This document shows, in pieces, positions 36,216-43,846 of a stretch of 64,000 nt of DNA. Under the pieces are notes generated by a model. That model was not told the origin of the DNA. It was given only the letters and a program-made list of their open reading frames with translations, and ran no database searches. The DNA is from Nesterenkonia sandarakina (GTDB lineage: Bacteria > Actinomycetota > Actinomycetes > Actinomycetales > Micrococcaceae): contig NZ_JACCFQ010000001.1 of NCBI RefSeq assembly GCF_013410215.1, forward strand, positions 744,001 through 808,000, in the 5' to 3' direction. The position numbers were made by a program, and so were the translations under genes. Numbering within the stretch: position 1 is the first letter of the stretch; every line of letters starts with the position of its first letter.

Positions 36216-36843
36216 TGTCGCAGTCCTGCCGGCGTTTATCGCCGTCATCTTGCTGTTCTTAATCCCTCCGGGGCCCGATATGGCTTTCATGGTGGCCGTG
36301 GGTCTCGAGCGAGGTCGACGGGCTGCCGTCACGGCGATCCTCGGCATCGGGACCGGGATGAGTCTCTACGCCGCGGGAGCCGTCGCTGGGATAGGACAAC
36401 TAGCCCAAGCGCACCCGTTGCTCTTCGACCTGGTGAAGCTACTCGGCGCCGGTTACCTGATCTGGTTGGGAATCGGAACTCTTCGTAGCGCCCGTCGGGC
36501 CACAACTGATCATGACGTCAGCGTCACGGCACGGCCCTACGTGCGGGGTCTGTTGATCAGCCTCACGAACCCGAAGATCATCCTCTTCTTCGTCGCTGTG
36601 CTGCCCCAGTTCCTAGGAGAGGCCCAGAACACAGGGCTCCAGCTAGCGATGTTGGGAGCGGTCAACGTCATGATGGAAGTCGTCCTGTACGGCGCTATTG
36701 GATTGCTGGCCGGGACCTTCAACGCACGCTTCGCGAGCTCTGGAAAGGGAAGAGCGGTGCTGAGCTATATGGCCGGTGCCGTATACCTAGTGCTTGCTGG
36801 TGTTGCCGTTGCTGACGTTGTGAGCGCAGGGTTCTTTCCATGA
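36208..36843 (+). CDS. LysE/RhtB family exporter
   Basis: 211 residues from GTG 36208, with about six hydrophobic helices. LFLIPPGPDMAFMVAVGLER is the PGP signature and LLISLTNPKIILFFVAVLP the NPK motif. It overlaps the quinone reductase by 8 bases, so both are probably induced together by the HxlR signal. Substrate unknown. Confidence 0.85.
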   Translation: MVDVAVLPAFIAVILLFLIPPGPDMAFMVAVGLERGRRAAVTAILGIGTGMSLYAAGAVAGIGQLAQAHPLLFDLVKLLGAGYLIWLGIGTLRSARRATTDHDVSVTARPYVRGLLISLTNPKIILFFVAVLPQFLGEAQNTGLQLAMLGAVNVMMEVVLYGAIGLLAGTFNARFASSGKGRAVLSYMAGAVYLVLAGVAVADVVSAGFFP

Positions 36844-37028
36844 ACCCCAAACCCGTCGAAAACGACACAACGACCGGTAGAGCATCCCTCTGCGTGCGAT
36901 GACCCCGTTGTACACGATGGCGGCTAGCCCATTGAGCTTGGCGGAGAGAAGGACCCCTACCTTCCGGGCCCCTCGGTATCTAAGGCGCCCATGGTCCGCC
37001 AGCCGTGCTCGATTCAGGGACGCTCTGC

Positions 37029-37340
37029 TTACACGCGGCTGAGTCTGTCGCCAATGAGATCCGGAATCGCAGGGTCAATTTTGATGGTTGCTCTGAACAG
37101 CATCACCATAGGCTCGTACCCCTGGAGGAAACAATGAAAGTTCAGACGACCTAAAGATATGACCTCATCTTTGGACAAATCCCCTGACCCAGCTATCAAC
37201 TTGGACACTGCGGCCTTCGAGTCGCTAGCCATGATGAGAAGGACAGCCTCTCCTGGCGCGAGTTCAGGGTCTGCCGTGTGCCACTGCCGATGTGGCTCCC
37301 CAGGAGCTGGCACTACTGAAATCTTCCGCTCGTGATCCAT
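37029..37340 (-). CDS. Hypothetical protein
   Basis: 103 residues from ATG 37340, with AGGAG just before it (only 2 bases away). Cytoplasmic with no TM segment; sequence features include PGEAVLLIMASDSKAAVSKL and GRLNFHCFLQGYEPMVMLF. Not recognised as a family. Base composition is less GC-rich than its neighbours. The 185 bases between it and the LysE-like gene hold nothing I can support. Confidence 0.5.
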   Translation of the reverse strand: MDHERKISVVPAPGEPHRQWHTADPELAPGEAVLLIMASDSKAAVSKLIAGSGDLSKDEVISLGRLNFHCFLQGYEPMVMLFRATIKIDPAIPDLIGDRLSRV

Positions 37341-37739
37341 AGCTCCTAACTGTAGGCCCGCCTTCAACCACGTGCACTTGTCTTTGAACCCTTAGGTTGC
37401 AAGGCATCGGCCACTCGACCTAACAGTCGCGAGGTTTGCACACTTCGCCGTCTCAGATAAGAAGCACGAGCGAAACGTCACCGCCAAGCTCAGCCTCACG
37501 GACCACGATCACGCAGTTGGGTCGCTTTACTCCAACACGGTCAGATGCTGTGCCCGTAAGCCGGTCGACAACCGGGCGCGATTCCTCGGACCGGAAACGG
37601 CGGGCCCGCCCCATCATTGGGATGCCCGTTTACCCCGCCCGATGAAGATGCCCGCCCCGGTGCCTTATCTGACACATGGATCGCCTCTCCAGCAGCCCGT
37701 TGCAAGCCGCATTCGCTGCGAGTGCGTAGCATCGGCCAG
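37341..37739. other. Gene-free interval
   Basis: About 400 bases without a gene, repeat or RNA feature that I can support. It separates a lone hypothetical gene from the MazG-like gene and looks like decayed accessory DNA. Confidence 0.35.
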
Positions 37740-38066
37740 ATGCATCTCAATGACATCGCCCAACGCATCGAGAACCTCTCGGTCCAGTACGCCCAGGTGT
37801 ACGGGATCAACCGCTCTGCCGAATGGGCGCTCCTCAAGCTCACCGAAGAGCTCGGGGAACTCACCCAGGCCCACCTCACGGCGACGGGACAGAGCAGAGA
37901 TCGTGATCTCAGCGCCGAGGAGCGGCAGAATGTAGTGGCTCGCGAGCTTGGAGATGTCCTGGGGATGTGCCTGGTCTACGCGAAACAACTCGGAATCGAC
38001 CCAGAGACGGCGATTGCTGAGAAGTGGTTCCCCTACGAGAAAACGCCAAAAATCTCGGCCAAGTAG
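37740..38066 (+). CDS. MazG-like nucleotide pyrophosphohydrolase
   Basis: 108 residues of the all-alpha NTP pyrophosphatase fold. EWALLKLTEELGEL gives the first ExxE metal motif and VARELGDVLGMCLVYA the second (ExxD). It would hydrolyse NTPs or dNTPs to NMP and PPi, a housecleaning role. Followed after 59 bases by a methyltransferase gene. Confidence 0.85.
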   Translation: MHLNDIAQRIENLSVQYAQVYGINRSAEWALLKLTEELGELTQAHLTATGQSRDRDLSAEERQNVVARELGDVLGMCLVYAKQLGIDPETAIAEKWFPYEKTPKISAK

Positions 38067-38125
38067 CGCGACACCCCGACGTCGCCACTCCCCAGGCTTA
38101 TGGGCCAGCAGATAACGTTCACTCG

Positions 38126-38854
38126 ATGACAGCGATTCACGCCTCAGACCTCTACGACGCGGTCAATCAGTGGAGCCCCAGCGATGACTTCTTCTTGGAG
38201 TTCCTCACCAAGACACCCCGCCCCCACGCCCTCGACCTGGGATGCGGCACCGGCGAAATCACCCTCGCGGCGGCAGAGGCGGGCTGCGAGATGGTGGGCA
38301 TCGACCCCGACCTGCCCTCGCTCCAGGCGGCTGAGGCGAAGCCCGGCGCCCACCGGGTCCGGTGGATAGAAGGCACCTCGTCTGCGATTCCTGCCGGAAC
38401 CAGCTTCAACGCCGCAATCATGTCCTCGAACGTCGTCCAGGCCATCCTTGACGACGCCGAACTCGCCACGTCCTTCCACGACATCGCCTCCCACCTGAAG
38501 CCCGGGGGCCGCCTGGCCTTCGACACCCGAGACCCCGACGCCCGCGGCTGGGAAGCCTGGACCAAGGAACGTTCACACCGCCTGGTCAGCCTCCCCGAGG
38601 GCGAGGCTCAGCACTGGTACCAGACCACGCAGGTCGAGGAGGAGACCGGACTCGTGGATTTCCGCGCGCACGAGATCGCAGAAGATGGCACCGAATCGGT
38701 GCAGCCCTCGCGAATACGCTTCCGGTCACAGGACCAGATCCGCAGCATGCTCATCGAAGCGGGGCTGGCCGTAGAGGACGTGTTCGGTGGATTCCGCTCG
38801 GAACCAGTGGGGCGAGGAGTAGGTGCATTGGTGTTCATCGCTCAGCGCCCCTAG
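38126..38854 (+). CDS. Class I SAM-dependent methyltransferase
   Basis: 242 residues. ALDLGCGTGEITLAAAEAG is motif I, EMVGIDPDLPSLQAA the acidic loop, AAIMSSNVVQAI motif II and IASHLKPGGRLAFDTRD motif III. The C-terminal half contains a beta-rich insert around RAHEIAEDGTESVQPSRIRF. Substrate unknown. Starts at ATG 38126. Confidence 0.88.
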   Translation: MTAIHASDLYDAVNQWSPSDDFFLEFLTKTPRPHALDLGCGTGEITLAAAEAGCEMVGIDPDLPSLQAAEAKPGAHRVRWIEGTSSAIPAGTSFNAAIMSSNVVQAILDDAELATSFHDIASHLKPGGRLAFDTRDPDARGWEAWTKERSHRLVSLPEGEAQHWYQTTQVEEETGLVDFRAHEIAEDGTESVQPSRIRFRSQDQIRSMLIEAGLAVEDVFGGFRSEPVGRGVGALVFIAQRP

Positions 38855-38864
38855 GGTCACGCCC

Positions 38865-39145
38865 CTAGCTGGAGAGGTCCTTGCAGTACCGCGCCACCGG
38901 CCACCTCTGGAAGCCGGCCGCCTCGGAGGTGCGCCCTGACGGTTCATGTCCGGGGTCATCGCCGGTTCCGACCAGCACCATGCGCATGCCGGCTTTCCGG
39001 CCCCGCTGGAAGGCATGCTCCATGAGCATCCGAGCGATCCCCCGCCCATGTGCTGCGGATCCACTGCCAGCACGTAGACCTCACCTATGCTGTCCTCCGG
39101 ATGAAGGCGGGTGCAGACCCAACCCACCACGGTGGAACCCTCCAC
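38865..39145 (-). pseudogene. Truncated, frameshifted GNAT acetyltransferase remnant
   Basis: From GTG 39145 the minus strand reads VVGWVCTRLHPEDSIGEVYV and LAVDPQHMG, the first half of a GNAT core. One frame over it continues ARMLMEHAFQRGRKAGMRMV, then GDDPGHEPSG and AAGFQRWPVARYCKDLSS with a TAG at 38865-38867. Adding one base in the run GGGCGGGGGA would join them as QHMGRGIARML, the acetyl-CoA loop. A TAG also lies just before GTG 39145, so the N-terminal third is missing. Both breaks point to a decayed gene. Confidence 0.8.
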
Positions 39146-39227
39146 CGCCTACCCAGCTACTCACCACTCCACCGCAGAGGCACCCCCGGCTCGGCGAAAA
39201 CCGTGTTCACCCCCACGTGACACGAGT

Positions 39228-39241
39228 GAAACATTCGTTTC
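39228..39241. promoter_or_regulatory. Inverted repeat GAAAC-N4-GTTTC before the YfcC gene
   Basis: 5-bp arms (39228-39232 and 39237-39241) lie 14 bases before ATG 39256. The word GTGAAACAT occurs twice (39226 and 39250). Could be an operator. Confidence 0.35.
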
Positions 39242-39255
39242 GTACGGTGTGAAAC

Positions 39256-40683
39256 ATGGTTGCTACCCAGTCGCAGGAGACCACCGCCAAGCGCGGTTTC
39301 CAGATGCCGCATATCTACGTGATCCTCTTCGTGCTCTCCGCGCTGGCCGCACTGACCACGTACCTCATCCCGGCCAACGAGTTCCAGCGGGTCGAGGGAC
39401 CTGACGGCAGGGAGGTCATCGACCCAGACTCCTATGGGCCCGTGGAGGCGAGCCCGACGTCGTTCCTGGAGTTCATCACCGCTATCCCCCGCGGCCTGGT
39501 CGACGCCGGTGAGGTGGTGTTCTTCACCTTCATCATCGGTGGGGTCTTCATGGTCATCCGGCGCACCGGCATCATCGAGAACGCCCTGGACCGGCTGCTG
39601 CGGGCCTTCGCCAACCGCCGGCTGCTGCTGATCCCGGTGCTGATCACCCTGTTCGCGGCCCTGGCCTCTCTGATCGGCACCCAGGAACTGGCCCTGGTCT
39701 ACATCCCGGTGCTCATCCCGGTCATCATCGCCTTGGGCTATGACTCCATGGTGGCAGTGGCGATCGCGCTGGTGGGCACCACCGCGGGCTTCACCTCCGG
39801 GGTGCTCAATCCGATCAACACCGGGCTGGCCCAGCAGATCGCCGGGGTCGAGACCTTCTCCGGGGCGGGACTGCGCGGGGCGCTCTTCCTGGTGATGATC
39901 ACGCTGGGCTCCTACTGGGTCATCCGCTACGCCCGCCGCATCGAGAAGGACCCCGCGAAGAGCCTGGTCTACGGCGAGGACGCGGAGGCAGAGAAGCAGC
40001 GCCTCTACTCCTCCGGGGCCGAGGGAGAGGCCAAGCGGATGACCCGCCGGCAGAAGATTTCGCTGCTGCTCTCCGCCCCGGTCCTGGGGGTCACGATCTG
40101 GGGCGTCTCCTCCCAGGGCTGGTTCATGATCGAGATGGCCGGGATGTTCGTCCTGCTGATGCTGATCATCGGCTTGGTCAGCGGGCTGACCCCGTCCACG
40201 ATCTCCAGCTCCTTCTCCGAGGGCATGCGCAGCGTGCTCGAGGGCGCCATCATCGTAGGCGTCGCGCGCTCCGTGGCGGTGGTCCTGGAAGATGGACAGA
40301 TCCTGGACACCATCGTGTACTCACTCGGCAACGCGGTCAGCGGGATGCCGGGGGAACTTGCCGCCGTCGGCATGTTCGCGGTGCAGACCGGCTTCAACTT
40401 CGTGGTGCCCTCCGGCTCCGGCCAGGCGGTGGTCACCATGCCGATCATGGCTCCGCTCGCGGACCTCCTGGAGGTCACCAGGCAGACCGCCGTGCTGGCG
40501 TTCCAGCTCGGCGATGGGCTGACCAACATCCTCTACCCGACCTCCGGGTACTTCATGGCGGCCCTGGCCATCGGCGGGGTCCGGTGGGAGAAGTGGCTGA
40601 AGTTCTACCTGCCGCTCTTCGGGCTCTGGGTCGCCGTGGCACTGGCGTTCCTGGTCTTCGCCCAGATGACCGGCTGGAGCTAA
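39256..40683 (+). CDS. YfcC/ArcD-like (DcuC superfamily) membrane carrier
   Basis: 475 residues with about twelve hydrophobic helices. The opening PHIYVILFVLSALAALTTYL and IPANEFQRVEGPDG match YfcC family proteins; GVLNPINTGLAQQIAGV and NFVVPSGSGQAVVTMPIMAP are the paired re-entrant loops of the ion-transporter superfamily. Probably takes up an amino acid, peptide or dicarboxylate. Its TAA stop overlaps by 2 bases the TAG of the convergent AarF gene. Confidence 0.85.
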   Translation: MVATQSQETTAKRGFQMPHIYVILFVLSALAALTTYLIPANEFQRVEGPDGREVIDPDSYGPVEASPTSFLEFITAIPRGLVDAGEVVFFTFIIGGVFMVIRRTGIIENALDRLLRAFANRRLLLIPVLITLFAALASLIGTQELALVYIPVLIPVIIALGYDSMVAVAIALVGTTAGFTSGVLNPINTGLAQQIAGVETFSGAGLRGALFLVMITLGSYWVIRYARRIEKDPAKSLVYGEDAEAEKQRLYSSGAEGEAKRMTRRQKISLLLSAPVLGVTIWGVSSQGWFMIEMAGMFVLLMLIIGLVSGLTPSTISSSFSEGMRSVLEGAIIVGVARSVAVVLEDGQILDTIVYSLGNAVSGMPGELAAVGMFAVQTGFNFVVPSGSGQAVVTMPIMAPLADLLEVTRQTAVLAFQLGDGLTNILYPTSGYFMAALAIGGVRWEKWLKFYLPLFGLWVAVALAFLVFAQMTGWS

Positions 40684-42428
40684 CGGCCGGGTGCCGGGCG
40701 CCTGCCACCCCGCGAGGGTAACACCGCATGCAGCAGCGGAACCAGAGAGATCCCCATCAGCACCGGCCCGAACAGGCTGTCCTGGGATTCCAGCAGCGCG
40801 CCGGTGACCAGCAGTCCGGTGAACAGCACCGCTGAGATCAGCCTCCTGCCGACCCGCTCCAAGGCCGTGGTGCGCCGATCCAGCTCCGGGGTGCGCACCG
40901 CGATCCGGCCATCTTCCAACCTCTCGATGACGTCGGAGATCCGGCCTGGCAGCCGCGCAGCGGTCAGCGCGGTGTTGAACACCTGCCGGGCGGCGTCCTG
41001 CACCGCGGGCCGACCCTGGTCCCGGATCAGCTGCTCGGCGTAGGGCTCGATGGCGTCCCAGAGGTTGAATCGTGGGTCCAGGGTGCTGCAGACCCCGGAG
41101 ATCAGCGAGACGGTGCGCAGCATCAGCAGGAAGTTCTCGGGCAGCTGGAACGGCAGCGAGCGGACCAGCTCGCCGAACTCATTGGCGAAGTCCCGGAACT
41201 CCCGCGGGTCGACCTCCTTGAGCTCGGCGAAGCCCATCCCGCCGAAGCGGGCGAAGAGCTGGGTCATGGCGCGTTCCAGCTCGGCGGTGTCCGCCGAGGG
41301 CAGCAGCACCCCGACCTCTTGGATCGCGTCGACCAGGCCCTTGCCGTCTCGCGAGGCCGCGGCGATGAACACCCGGCGCAGCCCGTCGCGCAGGGTGTCC
41401 GGGATCTCGCCCATCATCCCGAAGTCGATGAAGGTCAGGTGCCAGGGAAGCGGCTGCCCCTCCCCGGGAAGCCCCTCGGCTGCTGGTCCGGCCGCCGGGG
41501 GCGCGGCTGGCGCCGTCGTCGTCGTGACGAAGATGTTCCCGGGATGCGGGTCGGCGTGGAAGAACCCGTGCACGAAGATCTGATCGAACATCACGTTTGC
41601 GAACTGGGTGGCGACGGCGGTGGGGTCGATTCCCAGTGACCTCAGCCGCTCCACGTCATTGATCTTGATCGCGCTGACATCCTCCAAGGTGAGGACCCGC
41701 CGCGTGGTGCGTTCCCACATCACCTCCGGGACCGAGACGCGCGGGTCCTGGGAGAAGTTCCCCGCGAAACGTTCCGCATTGGCCGCCTCGTGGAGGTAGT
41801 CGATCTCCTCCAGGCTGGTCGCAGCGAACTCTTCGACCAGCGCCGGGGCGTCCACCCGGTTGCTCACCAGTCGGATCCGCGAGAGCCAGCGACCCACCCG
41901 GCGCAGCGCGGCCAGGTCGACGTCGACGATCTCACCGATCCCAGGACGCTGGATCTTCACGACGGCGGCGCCGAATCCTGCCAGCTCAGCGTCCTGCGCG
42001 GTGGGCGTGGCCTGGTGCGCCTGACCCAGGGAGGCGGCAGCCAGCGGGGCACCGTCCACGGCGGAGAACACCTCATCCAGCGGCGCTCCCAGTTCCCGCT
42101 CGGCGGCGGCCTGGATCTCGGCGAAGTCCACAGGACTGACCTCGTCCTGCAGCCCCTCCAGCTCCTTGGTGATCTCCGGCGGCAACACGTCTAACCGGGA
42201 AGACATGAACTGGCCGACCTTGATCATCAGCCCGCCCAGATCGACCGCAAGCTTGTGGAAGCGCTGCGCGAGCCGCCGCATGCGCCGGGATCGCCCCGCG
42301 CCGGCCAGCCGAGACAGACCGATGCGCGGCAGGAACAGCTCGAACCACCACACCTGCACCAGGTGGAGCGCGGCGAACCGCAGAATGCGGCGGTAGCGTG
42401 AGCGCAGCGTCTTGGCAGTGGGGCTCAC
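40680..42428 (-). CDS. ABC1/AarF (UbiB) family atypical kinase
   Basis: 582 residues. KxGQ motif: LMIKVGQFMSSRLDVLPPEI; Ala-rich nucleotide loop PLAAASLGQAHQA; catalytic region FFHADPHPGNIFV; metal motif FIDFGMMGEIPD. Two hydrophobic helices at the C-terminus (ISAVLFTGLLVTGALL and VLMGISLVPLLHAV) anchor it in the membrane. UbiB-type proteins support quinone or lipid metabolism. Transcribed 52 bases after the PadR gene, probably in the same operon. Confidence 0.92.
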   Translation of the reverse strand: MSPTAKTLRSRYRRILRFAALHLVQVWWFELFLPRIGLSRLAGAGRSRRMRRLAQRFHKLAVDLGGLMIKVGQFMSSRLDVLPPEITKELEGLQDEVSPVDFAEIQAAAERELGAPLDEVFSAVDGAPLAAASLGQAHQATPTAQDAELAGFGAAVVKIQRPGIGEIVDVDLAALRRVGRWLSRIRLVSNRVDAPALVEEFAATSLEEIDYLHEAANAERFAGNFSQDPRVSVPEVMWERTTRRVLTLEDVSAIKINDVERLRSLGIDPTAVATQFANVMFDQIFVHGFFHADPHPGNIFVTTTTAPAAPPAAGPAAEGLPGEGQPLPWHLTFIDFGMMGEIPDTLRDGLRRVFIAAASRDGKGLVDAIQEVGVLLPSADTAELERAMTQLFARFGGMGFAELKEVDPREFRDFANEFGELVRSLPFQLPENFLLMLRTVSLISGVCSTLDPRFNLWDAIEPYAEQLIRDQGRPAVQDAARQVFNTALTAARLPGRISDVIERLEDGRIAVRTPELDRRTTALERVGRRLISAVLFTGLLVTGALLESQDSLFGPVLMGISLVPLLHAVLPSRGGRRPAPGR

Positions 42429-42480
42429 TCGACGTCCCGGACGCCGCGACCGCGCTGGTCACCTGGTGCAAGCACGCAGT

Positions 42481-43056
42481 TCAGTCCTGGGCGAGGATGG
42501 CGTAGAGCTTGCGGCGCACCGCGTCGATCTCCTTCTCCGCCTGGTGGATCTGCTCCGGAGTCCCCGAGCGGCCCACCTGCGCGGCGGCCTGCGCGAGCTC
42601 CATCCCAGCCTTGGACAGGGTGCGCACCGCGTGGCCGCGATTCTCCGCGCCCTGCCATTGCGCCGGCCACTGATCTGCGGCGGCTGCGGCTTCGCGCCCC
42701 TCATCGGTCAGCGAGTAGGTCTTGCGTCCACCCTCGGCCTCGGCGTGGATGAGTCCTTCATCGGCGAGCAGCTGCAGGGTCGGGTAGACCGAGCCGGGAC
42801 TGGGCTTCCAGGCCCCTGCGCTGCGCTGCTCGATCTCGTGGATGATCTGGTACCCATGCATCGGGCGTTCCGCGAGCAGCACGAGAACCGCTGCACGGAC
42901 ATCACCTCGGCTCGCGCGCGGAGCGGATTTGTCCTTGAACGCCCCCCGCAGCTGATCCAGCGCGTCCCACAGGTCAGCCGGTGGGCCTCCTGGAGCTGGC
43001 CGGCGGTCCCCGAAGAACCCCCGGGCATGCGAGTCGCCTGTAAATGATCCAGTCAT
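42481..43056 (-). CDS. PadR family transcriptional regulator
   Basis: 191 residues. Winged helix: VLVLLAERPMHGYQIIHEIE, PSPGSVYPTLQLLADEGLIH, EGGRKTYSLTDEGR, all typical of PadR. The N-terminal 50 residues are disordered-looking, and the C-terminal helix mediates dimers. It precedes the AarF gene by 52 bases. The palindrome CGATATATCG 48 bases upstream may be its operator. Confidence 0.9.
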   Translation of the reverse strand: MTGSFTGDSHARGFFGDRRPAPGGPPADLWDALDQLRGAFKDKSAPRASRGDVRAAVLVLLAERPMHGYQIIHEIEQRSAGAWKPSPGSVYPTLQLLADEGLIHAEAEGGRKTYSLTDEGREAAAAADQWPAQWQGAENRGHAVRTLSKAGMELAQAAAQVGRSGTPEQIHQAEKEIDAVRRKLYAILAQD

Positions 43057-43103
43057 GACAGCCTCCTAAGCGCCGCACCCAGGGTGGGCCCGGTACAGGC
43101 TAA

Positions 43104-43113
43104 CGATATATCG
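43104..43113. promoter_or_regulatory. Palindrome CGATATATCG upstream of padR
   Basis: A perfect 10-bp palindrome that includes TATAT, and so a possible -10 region, between padR and marR. Candidate PadR operator. Confidence 0.45.
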
Positions 43114-43148
43114 CCCGGCGCTGGGGCGTGAAGATGTGACGCCAGACC

Positions 43149-43736
43149 TCACGCGTGGTCACCCTTGGCCCAGGCGACGTCCTCCAGGGAGAGCTGCCGG
43201 GTCATGTCCTGGAGGAAGCCGATGATCACCTCGCGCTCCGAGACGCTCAGCGCCGCGGCAGAGTGGAAACGCTTGGCCTGTTGCCGCCCGACGGTCTCCA
43301 TCGCCGCGTCGGCTGTGCCTGGCGTGACCCGGACGGCGAAGGCGCGCCGGTCGGCCTGGTTGACCTCGCGCGTGACGTGACCGCCCTGTTCCAGGCGATT
43401 CAGCAGCTTCGTGGTGGACGCCGCCGAGATCTCCAGATGGGCGGCGAGCATCCCTGGGGTCACCGTGGTTCCGCGATTATGCGCCACGATCAGGTAGTGG
43501 ATGGCGCGCATGTCCAGCTGACTCAGCTTCATGTACCGCTGGGAGGCCTCGGAGAGATGCTCCTCGGCCGTCCGGAGCTCGGAGAGCGCCCGCATGAGTC
43601 GACCGATCTGCACGAGGTCCTCGGGGGACATCTCGGATCGATCCACGAGGCGCTGCCGCGGGTCGGTGGCATCGACCTCATACAGGCGCTCCGATATGGG
43701 ATCCGAACCGATCTCTCCTGCTGCCATGGTGACCAC
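43149..43736 (-). CDS. MarR family transcriptional regulator
   Basis: 195 residues (GTG 43736, or ATG 43727). Winged helix: MLAAHLEISAASTTKLLNRL then GGHVTREVNQADRRAFAVRV, the DRR wing typical of MarR. A longer N-terminus (about 45 residues) precedes the dimer helix. Divergent from the MMPL exporter, which it probably represses; a TTCC-N5-GGAA site lies at that promoter. Confidence 0.9.
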   Translation of the reverse strand: MVTMAAGEIGSDPISERLYEVDATDPRQRLVDRSEMSPEDLVQIGRLMRALSELRTAEEHLSEASQRYMKLSQLDMRAIHYLIVAHNRGTTVTPGMLAAHLEISAASTTKLLNRLEQGGHVTREVNQADRRAFAVRVTPGTADAAMETVGRQQAKRFHSAAALSVSEREVIIGFLQDMTRQLSLEDVAWAKGDHA

Positions 43737-43804
43737 CTTACGACGCGGCGACGACCCTCTCGACGTTTATTATCTTCCGGTGTACTTTATCCTCAGGGAC
43801 AGCA

Positions 43805-43822
43805 TATAGTTCCGTCAAGGAA
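43805..43822 (+). promoter_or_regulatory. MMPL promoter -10 with MarR-type inverted repeat
   Basis: TATAGT (43805-43810) can serve as -10 for the MMPL gene. TTCC-GTCAA-GGAA (43810-43822) overlaps its end and the likely transcription start, a good position for repression. Confidence 0.55.
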
Positions 43823-43846
43823 TTCGTCTCGTCAGGGGAGAAGAAC

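Noticed and set aside
36844-37028. Possible decayed transposase on the minus strand
   Set aside because: A short frame reads LSAKLNGLAAIVYNG, but it matches no family I can name.
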